NCBI GenBank assembly: GCA_018432315.1
Contig: JAHDLB010000012.1
Location: 1-64,000, forward strand
DNA: 64,000 nucleotides
Origin: Anaerolineae bacterium
GTDB taxonomy: Bacteria > Chloroflexota > Anaerolineae > Aggregatilineales > Aggregatilineaceae
Direction: 5' to 3'
Part shown: piece by piece, positions 16,911 to 26,746 of the stretch
Layout: every line of letters begins with the position of its first letter
Numbering within the stretch: the first letter of the stretch is position 1
Translations under genes and position numbers: made by a program
Notes under the pieces: model-generated
Seen by the model: the letters and a program-made list of their open reading frames with translations, nothing else
Databases searched by the model: none
Told to the model about the DNA's origin: nothing

Positions 16911-17423
16911 CTAGGATAAGAAAAACTCCGTGCCGCAAAACCGGCAGGTGGCGATCCCCTTCCCGGTGAGCGAGATCTCCCCGCCGCAGTTGGGGCACTT
17001 TTCCAGCTCGCGCAGTTGGCTGGCCTGGCTCGAATACAACACGCCCTTGTCCCAGTTGATATACCCGCTGAACACGCCCAACCCCACCAGCGAGTGGATC
17101 ATGTCCTTGATCTGGTCGCGCGGGAGTTGCATCTCGACGACCAGCTCGTCAAGCCGGACCTGGCCGCGACTCTGCACGATGTTCAACAGCTTGCGCTGCA
17201 CGGCGGCCTGTTCCTGCTGTTGGGCCTGCTTGCCGCCGAACGCCGTCATGTAGATCCCGCCGCCGACCAGCGGCGCCACCAGCACGATCAGCACGATCCC
17301 CAGGCCCAGGATGCGCGCCGGCCCTTCGAGATCCTCGTTGGTGAACAGCCACGCCGCCGCCACCGCGCCCAGGATGATGCCCAGCACGACCAGCATGATT
17401 CCCGCTAACCGGTTCAGATTCAT
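16911..17423 (-). CDS. membrane protein with winged-helix-like region and C-terminal zinc ribbon
   Basis: The 170-residue protein has two membrane helices (about 8-28 and 38-60), a basic glutamine-rich linker, a helical region (about 75-135) with the pattern of a winged-helix/PCI fold (LLNIVQSRGQVRLDELV, then DMIHSLVGLGVFSGYI), and a C-terminal zinc ribbon CPNCGG...CRFCG. The soluble part should face the cytoplasm. GGGAGG lies eight bases before ATG 17423. It sits 27 bases after the DUF2207 gene and 25 before the PrsW fusion gene, so all are probably co-transcribed. No enzymatic motif is seen; a protein-interaction or regulatory role is plausible. Confidence 0.7.
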   Translation of the reverse strand: MNLNRLAGIMLVVLGIILGAVAAAWLFTNEDLEGPARILGLGIVLIVLVAPLVGGGIYMTAFGGKQAQQQEQAAVQRKLLNIVQSRGQVRLDELVVEMQLPRDQIKDMIHSLVGLGVFSGYINWDKGVLYSSQASQLRELEKCPNCGGEISLTGKGIATCRFCGTEFFLS

Positions 17424-17450
17424 CGATCGTCCTCCCGCTGTGCCCTGTGT

Positions 17451-19355
17451 TTAACCGAATCCGCGGCTGCCGCCACCACCGCCGCCTCCGCCACCACCAC
17501 CGCCGCCGCTGAACCCCCCGCCGGAGCCGGAACTGGAGGGCTTGCTGGTCATCGCGCCCGAAGCGTCGTTGAGCATCTTCGTCAGGCCGGTGCTCATCGA
17601 GTTCAGACCGTCGGTGAGCGAGCGGCTCATGCTGTTCAGCCCGCCCGGCCCCTCGAAGTCCAGCCCGCCCAGGCCGCCACCCGGGCCGCTGGAGCCGGTC
17701 GTCGGCCAGCCGTGATGGTAGCCGCGCCCCCACGGGCCGCCCAGGTGCGTGGGGAAATACCACGTCGGCATCGAGTGCATCACCGGCGCGAAATCGCGGA
17801 TCCATTCCTTCTCGAACCCGAAGGCCACCGCAAAGCCGATGTACTTCTCGAACTGGTCGGCGGCCTGCGACAGGTCGGCGTACTTCTCGATGTTCTTGAG
17901 ATACGTGCGGAACGCTCCCCAGCGCGCGGCTTCCTGGGCGCCTTTAGGCGTTTTGGCGGGCATCGCCTGCGACGTCACCATCATCACGAAGCCCACCAGC
18001 CCCAAACCGATCGGCGGGGCCACCATCAGCGGCGAGATCGCGGTGGCCGCCAGCCCGCCCCAAAAACCGATCCCGGCCAGCACCAGCAGCCCCATGCCGC
18101 CGAACAGCCATATGTTGCGCGTGGTTTCCGGCGAGCGGGTGAAATAGCCCTGTTTCACCAGGTCGCGGTACATCTGCTCCTTGATGCTGGGGATCACCTT
18201 GTAGAATTTGTTGCGCAGGTCCGAGAGTTTCGTATCCTTGCGCTTGCCGGGGAACAGCCCGCGCAGCAGCGCTTTCTCGTAGCCGCGCAAACTGCCCGAA
18301 TCCTTGTCCGTGCGGTGGAAGTGAAACTCCGTGCTCTCGAACATACCCAGCACGCCACCCTCGGACGTCTGCTCGATCACCAGGTAGCCCCGGCGGGCCA
18401 GGTCGAGCATGGTGCCGAGGATGTCCTTCATGTCCGCGCGCTCGTCGAGCAGCACGCCGACAATGCCCGGCAGTTCGTCGGATGGCGGCTCGGGCAGGTA
18501 TTCCGGCACGACGATCGCCTCCGGGTCGCGCCCGTGGCTGAGGTAGCGCAAGACGACGATCAGCGATCCGCCAAAGCCGATCAGCGCGCCGATGACCAGC
18601 AGCACGACCGTGACGATCGGCCTGAGGTTGTCCTCGTACCATCGCATCCGGTCGAACCCCGCCTGCCAGCCCGCCTTGGGCATGGATGGATCGTGCGGGT
18701 ACTGCACGCGCACCTCGACCCCGCCGGACGCTTCCCGGCGATCGGGCGCTTCCCAGGTGACGGTGGTGCCGTCGATCGTTTCCGCCCAGGTGTCGGGATA
18801 GCTCGCCGTGACCTCCGGCGGGCGGTCGTCCGGCAGGATCACGGTGACGCGCGATGCCAACACCGGGAAAGGCAGGTCCGAGGGTACAGCCACCCAGTAC
18901 AACTGGTCGCCATCGTCGTACGAGCGCAGCCCGCCATAGACGGTGTACTTCAGCCGGATGGTCCGGCGCTGGCCGCTCTCGGCAGGCTGGAGAAAGTAAT
19001 ACGTGAGCGAGAACGTATCGCCGCTCTGCGTCACGCAGTACGTGCCTGCCCCGCCGCCGCACCGCTCGCGCAGCGCCATATCGCCATCGTACACGACCAC
19101 ATCCCGGATCGCGTTCAGGCGGTCGGTGGGAATGTCCGCCGTGCCAAACCGGTAGGGCCCCGTTTCGATGCTCAACTCGTAGGTTTCGGTCACATCGAAG
19201 CGGTTTTCGCCGGTCACGATGTTATCGAAGGTGACGTCATAGCGGTCCCACCTGAGCCGGCGGTTGTCCTGCCCGTCGGGAGCGGCTCCCACGACGCCGG
19301 TGATCGCCACAACCAGGAGCGCAATTCCGATTGCAAGCGTCATTGTGCGCTTCAT
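17451..19355 (-). CDS. DUF2207 family membrane protein with glycine-rich tail
   Basis: The 634-residue protein starts with a cleavable signal peptide (MKRTMTLAIGIALLVV...VVGAA). An extracytoplasmic beta-rich domain follows (about 30-235), with YDVTFDNIVTGENRFDVTETY typical of DUF2207, then a membrane helix near 250-275, a cytoplasmic region with a winged-helix look (DMKDILGTMLDLARRGYLVIEQ), two more membrane helices near 430-490, and a C-terminal tail ending in a long glycine run. The family is widespread and of unknown role. ATG 19355 has AAGGATGG upstream; the frame continues 11 codons 5' without a better start. It is the first gene of the four-gene operon reaching to 14502. Confidence 0.85.
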   Translation of the reverse strand: MKRTMTLAIGIALLVVAITGVVGAAPDGQDNRRLRWDRYDVTFDNIVTGENRFDVTETYELSIETGPYRFGTADIPTDRLNAIRDVVVYDGDMALRERCGGGAGTYCVTQSGDTFSLTYYFLQPAESGQRRTIRLKYTVYGGLRSYDDGDQLYWVAVPSDLPFPVLASRVTVILPDDRPPEVTASYPDTWAETIDGTTVTWEAPDRREASGGVEVRVQYPHDPSMPKAGWQAGFDRMRWYEDNLRPIVTVVLLVIGALIGFGGSLIVVLRYLSHGRDPEAIVVPEYLPEPPSDELPGIVGVLLDERADMKDILGTMLDLARRGYLVIEQTSEGGVLGMFESTEFHFHRTDKDSGSLRGYEKALLRGLFPGKRKDTKLSDLRNKFYKVIPSIKEQMYRDLVKQGYFTRSPETTRNIWLFGGMGLLVLAGIGFWGGLAATAISPLMVAPPIGLGLVGFVMMVTSQAMPAKTPKGAQEAARWGAFRTYLKNIEKYADLSQAADQFEKYIGFAVAFGFEKEWIRDFAPVMHSMPTWYFPTHLGGPWGRGYHHGWPTTGSSGPGGGLGGLDFEGPGGLNSMSRSLTDGLNSMSTGLTKMLNDASGAMTSKPSSSGSGGGFSGGGGGGGGGGGGGSRGFG

Positions 19356-19395
19356 AGATCCATCCTTACAACTGCTCGCCCTGCGCAACGGCCCT

Positions 19396-19401
19396 ATTCT
19401 A
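19396..19401 (-). promoter_or_regulatory. possible -10 box for the DUF2207-PrsW operon
   Basis: TAGAAT on the minus strand (five of six) lies about 40 bases before ATG 19355. The -35 region (TTTTCT) is poor. Confidence 0.35.
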
Positions 19402-19466
19402 CCGGATCGCCCGGCTGCAGAAAAACGGCCATCACCGCGAGGGTCCCAACACCGCGCTCAACTTAA

Positions 19467-19495
19467 TTGACTCGGGATCACTAAATGTTTAGAAT
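19467..19495 (+). promoter_or_regulatory. sigma-A promoter of the dnaJ-htrA-hspR operon
   Basis: TTGACT, a 17-base spacer and TAGAAT match the sigma-A consensus five of six in each box. An imperfect dyad, GGGAT at 19474-19478 and ATCCC at 19494-19498 with CTAAA/TTTAG inside, covers the spacer and -10 box and could bind a regulator. Confidence 0.72.
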
Positions 19496-19523
19496 CCCAA
19501 CAACACCTATTCGCTGTGATTGC

Positions 19524-19547
19524 GTTGAGTGTACCGCAAGTCTCAGG
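19524..19547 (+). promoter_or_regulatory. HAIR-like site, possible HspR operator
   Basis: GTTGAGT (six of seven to the HAIR half-site CTTGAGT) and TCTCAGG (five of seven to ACTCAAG) form an inverted repeat just downstream of the promoter. The gap is ten bases, not the usual seven, so the match is imperfect. HspR is encoded in the same operon, which makes autoregulation plausible. Confidence 0.45.
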
Positions 19548-19583
19548 TTGGCGATGGTCATTTCGAACAGATAGGCAGCCGAG

Positions 19584-20510
19584 ATGGAATACCGCGATTA
19601 CTACCAGGTGCTGGGCGTGAGCCGGAATGCCTCCAAGAAGGAAATTCAGAAGGCCTACCACCGGCTGGCGCGCCAGTATCACCCGGACGTCAACGCCGGC
19701 AACAAGCAGGCCGAGGAGCAGTTCAAAGAGATCAACGAGGCTTACGAGGTGTTGTCCGACGAGAAGAAGCGCAAGAAATACGACCAGTTGGGCGCCAGCT
19801 ATCGCCAGTGGCAGCAGATGGGCGGCGGGCCGAGCGGCTTCGACTGGTCGCGCTGGACGGGCGGACAGCCGGGCGGGCATCGCGTCGAATTCACCAACGC
19901 CAACAACATGAGCGCGGGCGACGTGTTTTCGGAATTCTTCCGCAGCATCTTCGGCGGGCAGCCCAGCCGCCAGCGGCCCGCCGCCGGAGAAAGTCTCCAG
20001 GGCCAGAACCAGGAGGTCGCCGTACAGGTCAGCCTGGAAGAAGCGTGGCACGGCACCGAGCGCGCCATCCAGACGGGACGCAGCCAGCTCAACGTGAAGA
20101 TCCCCGCCGGCGCGCGCCACGGGATGCGCCTCCGGCTGCGCGGCAAGGGCGCGGCGGGATACGCCGGTGGGCGCCCCGGCGACCTGTACGTGATCGTCCA
20201 GATCCCTGATCACCCGGTCTTCCGGCGCGAGGGCGACGATCTGCATCTCGATCTCAAGGTGCCGCTGTACACGGCGGTGCTCGGCGGCGATGTCGAAGTG
20301 CCGGCGCTGGGCCGGACAGGCTTGCTGCACATCCCGGCGGGCACCCAGTCCGGGCAGGTCTTCCGGCTGCGCGGCAAAGGCATGCCGATCCTGAACCAGC
20401 CGGGCGTCTTTGGGGACCTGTTCGCGCGCGTTCTGGTCCAGGTGCCGACCGGCCTCAGCGAGCAAGAGATCGCCCTGTTTCGCCAGCTCGAATCACTCCG
20501 CGGGATGTGA
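19584..20510 (+). CDS. dnaJ: DnaJ/CbpA-type co-chaperone without zinc finger
   Basis: The 308-residue protein has a J domain at residues 4-70 with HPD at 33-35, which stimulates the DnaK ATPase. A short linker rich in Gln and Gly follows, then two C-terminal substrate-binding beta domains (about 145-300) with [19 protein letters not shown] and the paired GKG elements ([17 protein letters not shown]). The cysteine-rich zinc finger of classical DnaJ is absent, so it is a type II protein of the CbpA/DnaJ2 kind. It is the first gene of an operon with htrA 41 bases on and hspR behind it. The ATG is preceded by a purine-rich CAGCCGAG. Heat-stress control is likely from the promoter region. Confidence 0.92.
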   Translation: MEYRDYYQVLGVSRNASKKEIQKAYHRLARQYHPDVNAGNKQAEEQFKEINEAYEVLSDEKKRKKYDQLGASYRQWQQMGGGPSGFDWSRWTGGQPGGHRVEFTNANNMSAGDVFSEFFRSIFGGQPSRQRPAAGESLQGQNQEVAVQVSLEEAWHGTERAIQTGRSQLNVKIPAGARHGMRLRLRGKGAAGYAGGRPGDLYVIVQIPDHPVFRREGDDLHLDLKVPLYTAVLGGDVEVPALGRTGLLHIPAGTQSGQVFRLRGKGMPILNQPGVFGDLFARVLVQVPTGLSEQEIALFRQLESLRGM

Positions 20511-20551
20511 GACGTATCGAATGAATCTATGGATGGGAAGGGTAACCAGGC

Positions 20552-21913
20552 ATGGGATGGCAATTTGACGACTTCGACGACTTTGATGAGTTCGACCTGG
20601 TTGACGAGACAGAAGACGGGCAGACCCCGGCTCGCAGCCGGGCCCGCGCGCTGGTGATCGGCGCGCTGACGGGCGCGATCACGCTGGTGGTGATCGTCGC
20701 CTTCGTGTTCACCACGGTCGGCCATTTCTTCTGGCCCGACGACGAGCCGAGCAGACCCGTCCGGCGCCAGCAGCCGGCCCAGCCGTCGGCGGCGGACATT
20801 CAGAATGCGAACTACCGGCCCAGCACGTGGACCGAGCCGAACCTGTTCCAGTTCTCCACGGCGACGCCGGTCGCGGACGACGTCGTTGCCAGCGCCGACC
20901 TCGAATACACCCTGCTGACCAACATCTACGAGCGGGTCAACCCGTCGGTGGTCAACATCGAAGTCGTATCGAGCTTTCACGTCGCCAGCGACATCATCGA
21001 CAGCAGCGGCTCCGGCTTCGTGCTGGACGCTGAAGGGCATATCGTGACGAACTCGCACGTCGTCCGCGACGCAGAAGAGATCCTCGTCACGTTCTTCGAT
21101 GGCTACGTCGCTACTGCGGAGGTGGTGGGCGTCGACGATTACAGCGATCTGGCCGCGATCAAGGTCGATCCCGGCAGCACGCCGCTCGTACCGGTGAGCC
21201 TGGGCAACAGCAATGATCTGCAAGTGGGCCAGCGCGTGATCGCCATCGGCAACCCGTTCGGCCTGGACGGCAGCATGACGATCGGCATCGTCAGCGCGCT
21301 GGGCCGTTCGCTGCCCTCGGCGCAACTGCTCGACCAGACCTACCAGAGATACAGCAACCCATCGATCATCCAGATCGATGCGGCGGTCAATCCCGGCAAC
21401 TCGGGCGGGCCGCTGTTGAACTCCCACGGCCAGGTGATCGGCATCAACACGGCAATCCGCACCGAAAACGGCGGGTTTCAGGGCATCGCGTTCGCTGTAC
21501 CGGTCAACACCATGAAGCGCATCGTCCCGCAGTTGATCGACAGCGGGAAGGCCGAATACTCCTGGCTCGGCATCAGCAGTCCGGCCAGCGATCCCGGCCT
21601 GAGCGTGGCCGCCCTGGCCGACGAGCTCGATCTGCCGGTGCGTAACGGCGTGGTGATCGACCGCGTGGAGCCGGACTCACCCGCCGCCCGCGCCGGGCTG
21701 CAAGGCGGCACCGACTCGGTGAACGTGCGCGGCGTGCAGTGGCCGGTCAACGGCGACATCATCGTCGCGATCAACGGGATGTTGGTGCGCGATATCGATG
21801 ACCTGGTGGCTTACCTGGTCGAGAACACCTCGCCGGGCGACACGGTCGTGCTGACCATCGTGCGCGGCAGCCAGACGCTGGATCTCGACGTGACGCTCGG
21901 GGTGCGCCCGTAG
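20552..21913 (+). CDS. htrA: HtrA/DegP-type serine protease, membrane anchored
   Basis: This 453-residue quality-control protease acts outside the membrane. An acidic, Asp/Phe-rich cytoplasmic N-terminus (about 1-33) precedes one membrane helix (about 34-56) and a Pro/Gln linker. The trypsin-like domain has the catalytic triad His169 (TNSHVV), Asp199 (DYSDLAAIKV) and Ser284 (NPGNSGGPLLN). A single PDZ domain follows (about 350-450, ending in VVLTIVRGSQTLDLDV). The order signal anchor, protease, PDZ is typical of HtrA in Gram-positives and Chloroflexota. It lies between dnaJ and the HspR gene, consistent with a shared envelope and heat-stress response. Confidence 0.93.
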   Translation: MGWQFDDFDDFDEFDLVDETEDGQTPARSRARALVIGALTGAITLVVIVAFVFTTVGHFFWPDDEPSRPVRRQQPAQPSAADIQNANYRPSTWTEPNLFQFSTATPVADDVVASADLEYTLLTNIYERVNPSVVNIEVVSSFHVASDIIDSSGSGFVLDAEGHIVTNSHVVRDAEEILVTFFDGYVATAEVVGVDDYSDLAAIKVDPGSTPLVPVSLGNSNDLQVGQRVIAIGNPFGLDGSMTIGIVSALGRSLPSAQLLDQTYQRYSNPSIIQIDAAVNPGNSGGPLLNSHGQVIGINTAIRTENGGFQGIAFAVPVNTMKRIVPQLIDSGKAEYSWLGISSPASDPGLSVAALADELDLPVRNGVVIDRVEPDSPAARAGLQGGTDSVNVRGVQWPVNGDIIVAINGMLVRDIDDLVAYLVENTSPGDTVVLTIVRGSQTLDLDVTLGVRP

Positions 21914-21939
21914 CGCCCGCCGGACAGGCCAGAACGAGC

Positions 21940-22260
21940 ATGAACGGCACCATTCCGCGTGATGAACCCTGTTACACGATCGGCGTCGTGGCGCGCATGG
22001 TCGATCTGCACCCGCAGACCCTGCGCAACTACGAGCAGATCGGGCTGGTCGTGCCGCACCGCACGGCGGGCAACATCCGCCTGTATTCGCAGCGCGACGT
22101 CGACCGGCTTCTCAAGATCAACCGGCTGACTCAGGACCTGGGCGTGAATCTGGCCGGTGTGGAGATCATCCTGCGCATGACCGAGCAGATCGAAGCCCTG
22201 CAGAGCACCATCGACGCGCTGCAAGACGAGCTCGACCGGCAGCGCGCGCCCGATCGCTGA
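21940..22260 (+). CDS. hspR: HspR-type MerR-family heat-shock repressor
   Basis: The 106-residue protein has a MerR winged helix with the HspR-specific pattern: YTIGVVARMVDLHPQTLRNYEQIGL, then GNIRLYSQRDVDRLLKI and LTQDLGVNLAGVEIIL. A short coiled coil (EQIEALQSTIDALQDELDRQ) for dimerisation ends the chain, and no effector domain or cysteine sensor is present. HspR represses chaperone operons by binding HAIR sites, usually with DnaK as co-repressor. It is the third gene of the dnaJ-htrA operon, 26 bases after htrA, and a HAIR-like element lies upstream of dnaJ. The family call is based on these motifs and the context. Confidence 0.87.
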   Translation: MNGTIPRDEPCYTIGVVARMVDLHPQTLRNYEQIGLVVPHRTAGNIRLYSQRDVDRLLKINRLTQDLGVNLAGVEIILRMTEQIEALQSTIDALQDELDRQRAPDR

Positions 22261-22312
22261 GCCGTGGACCGCCTGGGGATGCACGTTGCGTCCCCGCCTG
22301 TGAGGAGATGTG

Positions 22313-23155
22313 ATGACTGCTCCAACCCATATTCTGCCGCGCCTCCAGATCAACACCGATCTGGCCCATACCATCCTGGTCAAGTTCCTGCGCGACGCGA
22401 TCACGAAGGTGGGCTTTTCGCGCGCGGTGATCGCGCTCAGCGGCGGGATCGACTCGGCGCTGTCGGCGTACCTGGTCGCCGAGGCGCTCGGCCCGGACAA
22501 CGTGCTGGCGATCCGGATGCCGTACAAGGCGTCGTCCCAGGCCAGTCTCGACGACGCGCAGACGATCGTCGACGCGCTGGGCATTCGCTGCGACACGGTG
22601 GACATCACGCCGATGGTCGACCCACTGATCGCGCGCTTCCCGGACGCCGACCGGGTGCGCCAGGGGAACATCATGGCGCGGATGCGGATGGTCGTCATCT
22701 ACGACCAGTCGGCAGCGTTCGGCGGGCTGGTCGTCGGGACGAGCAACAAGACCGAGACGCTGCTCGGCTACTCGACCGTCTACGGCGACAACGCGGCAGC
22801 CGTCCAGCCGATCATGGACCTCTACAAGAACCAGGTGCGCCAGTTGTCGCTGGCGCTGGGCATGCCGCGCGCCATCGTCGAGAAGGCGCCGTCGGCGGAC
22901 CTGTGGGAAGGCCAGACCGACGAGGGAGAACTGGGCTTCACCTACGACCTGGCCGATCAGCTGCTTTACTTGCTGGTGGACGAGCGTTACACGGTTGATG
23001 AGGTCGTCGCCGAAGGGTTCGACCGCCCCCTGGTCGAGCGCATCTGGCGGCAGGTGCGGCTGAATCACTACAAGCGCACGATGCCCAACGTCGCCAAGCT
23101 GAGCCGCCGCACCATCGGCCACGACTTCCTGTACCTGCGCGACTGGTCCGGCTAG
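22313..23155 (+). CDS. nadE: ammonia-dependent NAD+ synthetase
   Basis: The 280-residue cytosolic enzyme converts deamido-NAD+ (NaAD), ATP and ammonia to NAD+, the last step of NAD synthesis. It has the N-type ATP pyrophosphatase loop SGGIDSA near residues 43-49, a second motif GTSNKTETLLGYSTVYGD, and the C-terminal helical part with KAPSADLWEGQTDE, all typical of NadE. There is no nitrilase (glutaminase) domain, so it depends on ammonia or a partner. ATG 22313 has GAGGAG seven bases upstream. It follows the HspR gene by 52 bases in the same direction and could share its transcript. Confidence 0.93.
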   Translation: MTAPTHILPRLQINTDLAHTILVKFLRDAITKVGFSRAVIALSGGIDSALSAYLVAEALGPDNVLAIRMPYKASSQASLDDAQTIVDALGIRCDTVDITPMVDPLIARFPDADRVRQGNIMARMRMVVIYDQSAAFGGLVVGTSNKTETLLGYSTVYGDNAAAVQPIMDLYKNQVRQLSLALGMPRAIVEKAPSADLWEGQTDEGELGFTYDLADQLLYLLVDERYTVDEVVAEGFDRPLVERIWRQVRLNHYKRTMPNVAKLSRRTIGHDFLYLRDWSG

Positions 23156-23165
23156 CGGCGCGCGG

Positions 23166-24383
23166 TCACAGCACCCAACCATCTTCCGGCGCGTGTTGCA
23201 GCCTGGGCCGCCGCGCGGATAGCTGCGCGCCCAGGCGCGTGCGGACCGGGGGCCGGTGCGCCTGCTGGTGGATTTCCTCGGCGATCTCCCACACGGCATC
23301 CGGGCGGGCCAGCATTCGCGCCCGTTGGGCGCGTTCCGCCAGGGTCGCGGGATCGCCGGCCAGCCACGCGCGCACGGCTCCGGCGGCGGCTTCCGGTGAC
23401 GGCGCGTAGACCCCGGCGCCGCCCTCCACGACATAGGTCACGTTCCCGTCCTCCTGCCCCGGCACCGCGCCGCTCAGCACCATCGGCAGCCCGGCGGCGC
23501 ACGCCTCGCAGATCGTGGCCGGTCCCGCCTTAGTCACCAGCACGTCCGCCGCGGCCATCAGCCCGGCGAGGCTGTCCAGAAACGGGTAGACGAACGCCGG
23601 CCCGCGCCAGGCCGCAGCCTCGAGCCGCTGCTTCAGGCGGCGGTGGCGCCCCGCCACGATGGCGAGCTGGATGTCCAGCCCCAGCCGGTCGATGGCGTGG
23701 GCTATTGCGAAAACCGGGCCCATCCCGTCGGCGCCGCCGCTGACCAGCACCGCCGGGCGATCCAGGTCCCAGCCAAGCCTGCGGCGCGCGGCGCGTTTGT
23801 CCGCCAGCCCATCAAGAAAGCGGGGATGAATTGGAAGCCCGGTGACGCGCACCCGCTCCGGCTCCAGCCCCAACGCCAGCCCGCGCGCGCGCGCCGCCGG
23901 GGTGGGAGTCAGGCAGCGGTCGGCGTCTTTCTCGTAGGCGAAGGCGTGCGCCGAAACGAGATCGGTCACCACGCTGACGAACGGCGGGCGATAGGGGTGC
24001 CAGCGGTTGTAGGCGCGCATGGCCGGGCGCGAGAACAGCGAATGGACGCTCACCATCACGTCGGCGGGATGCTCGGCCACCAGGCGACGCATCCCCCGCC
24101 CCCACCAGCGGTTGATGGCGGCCATCACCAGGGCGCCGCGCCGCCGCCCGTCGGCCAGGCGAAAACTCAGCCCCCAGCTCGCCGCCGCCCAGTTGACCCA
24201 GCGCGGATAGATTTCCGGCATCAGGTTCATGGGGAACGGCGTGTAGCGCCGATAGACGTCCACCAGCTCGAACGTATACGCGCCCGGATAGCGTCGCTCC
24301 ATGGCGGCGCGAATCGCCTCGGCGGCGGCACGGTGCCCCCCGCCGGTATCGGACATCAGAAAGACCACGCGCTTGGGATTCAT
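23166..24383 (-). CDS. MGDG-synthase/MurG-like glycolipid glycosyltransferase
   Basis: The 405-residue GT-B enzyme is probably membrane-associated. The N-terminal domain matches the monogalactosyldiacylglycerol-synthase type: FLMSDTGGGHRAAAEAI at the start, then SVHSLFSRPAM and VVTDLVSAHAFAYEKDADRCL. The C-terminal domain carries nucleotide-sugar motifs SGGADGMGP and the acidic/Gly patch LVTKAGPATICEACAAGLPMV. It likely transfers a hexose from UDP-sugar to diacylglycerol; donor and product are not readable. The start is ATG 24383, one base after the stop of the DUF951 gene, so the pair is translationally coupled; a GTG eight codons upstream inside that gene is less likely. It is convergent with nadE, ten bases away. 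Confidence 0.87.
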   Translation of the reverse strand: MNPKRVVFLMSDTGGGHRAAAEAIRAAMERRYPGAYTFELVDVYRRYTPFPMNLMPEIYPRWVNWAAASWGLSFRLADGRRRGALVMAAINRWWGRGMRRLVAEHPADVMVSVHSLFSRPAMRAYNRWHPYRPPFVSVVTDLVSAHAFAYEKDADRCLTPTPAARARGLALGLEPERVRVTGLPIHPRFLDGLADKRAARRRLGWDLDRPAVLVSGGADGMGPVFAIAHAIDRLGLDIQLAIVAGRHRRLKQRLEAAAWRGPAFVYPFLDSLAGLMAAADVLVTKAGPATICEACAAGLPMVLSGAVPGQEDGNVTYVVEGGAGVYAPSPEAAAGAVRAWLAGDPATLAERAQRARMLARPDAVWEIAEEIHQQAHRPPVRTRLGAQLSARRPRLQHAPEDGWVL

Positions 24384-24384
24384 G

Positions 24385-24588
24385 CTATGTCGGCTCGCCT
24401 TCGTCACCGGGCAGCACGCGCCTGACGCCGCGCTCGAACTTGCGGCGCGGCAGCATCACGCGGCGGCCACATCCCAGGCAGCGGATACCGATGTCGGCCC
24501 CCACGCGATAGATGCGCCAGCGGTCGCTGCCGCAGGCGTGCGGCTTTCGCATCTGCACGACGTCGCCTGTGCTAAACTCTAATGGCAT
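24385..24588 (-). CDS. DUF951 family small protein
   Basis: The 67-residue protein matches DUF951 across its length: an [16 protein letters not shown] opening, then [25 protein letters not shown] and a basic tail. The conserved C-G and CxxC cysteines suggest a small zinc-binding SH3-like fold. The role is unknown, although the family is widely kept in Firmicutes and Chloroflexota. Its stop is one base from the glycosyltransferase start, so the two form an operon, divergent from typA. Confidence 0.85.
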   Translation of the reverse strand: MPLEFSTGDVVQMRKPHACGSDRWRIYRVGADIGIRCLGCGRRVMLPRRKFERGVRRVLPGDEGEPT

Positions 24589-24635
24589 GTCTCACACTCG
24601 CCCGACTCCCGCGACTCCGGTCTCGTTGGCCGGTA

Positions 24636-24664
24636 AGAGTAGGCACTTCACCCGCTTCTGTCAA
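24636..24664 (-). promoter_or_regulatory. promoter of the DUF951-glycosyltransferase operon
   Basis: On the minus strand a perfect TTGACA is followed by a 17-base spacer and TACTCT. The -10 box is weak. It sits back to back with the typA promoter. Confidence 0.55.
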
Positions 24665-24665
24665 A

Positions 24666-24693
24666 TTGGCCTATGCAAGGCGCCGATTATAGT
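24666..24693 (+). promoter_or_regulatory. promoter of typA
   Basis: TTGGCC, a 16-base spacer and TATAGT (five of six) end 38 bases before the GTG start of typA. Confidence 0.55.
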
Positions 24694-24731
24694 GCAAAAT
24701 TGTCCGGCTATCTTAGCACTGAGGACGAACT

Positions 24732-26576
<1,845 letters not shown>

Positions 26577-26601
26577 TCGCGCCGCGCAAAACGCGCCTCA
26601 G

Positions 26602-26635
26602 GCGGGGATGGACCGGGCGGCCATCTCCGCTTTTT
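26602..26635 (+). terminator. intrinsic terminator of typA
   Basis: A 10-bp stem (GCGGGGATGG / CCATCTCCGC, with one G-U wobble) is followed directly by TTTTT, 25 bases after the stop. It separates typA from the LacI locus. Confidence 0.85.
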
Positions 26636-26659
26636 GCACCTGTCCCCACCCTGCTTACC

Positions 26660-26688
26660 TTGACAAACATCCCCGTTTGGTGTTTAAT
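26660..26688 (+). promoter_or_regulatory. near-consensus promoter of the LacI gene and catabolic operon
   Basis: A perfect TTGACA, a 17-base spacer and TTTAAT (five of six) are among the best promoters in the window. The start of transcription should fall inside the adjacent operator. Confidence 0.8.
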
Positions 26689-26701
26689 GTAATCGATTAC
26701 A
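26688..26701 (+). promoter_or_regulatory. LacI-family operator, perfect palindrome
   Basis: The 14-base perfect palindrome TGTAATCGATTACA has the central CG and TG...CA ends typical of LacI/GalR operators. It overlaps the last base of the -10 box and the expected transcription start, so binding of the regulator encoded at 26747 would block its own promoter. Confidence 0.82.
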
Positions 26702-26746
26702 GTACGCGTTTCTTGCCCGTTGTTTTAGCCCGAGCGAGCCCACGTT

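Noticed and set aside
17451-17520. Short tandem repeat or satellite of CCG/CCA units
   Set aside because: It is the coding sequence of the glycine-rich tail of the DUF2207 protein.
22275-22295. GGGGA...TCCCC hairpin before nadE as a riboswitch or terminator
   Set aside because: It is a short stem without a T-tract or a conserved RNA motif, 18 bases before the gene.
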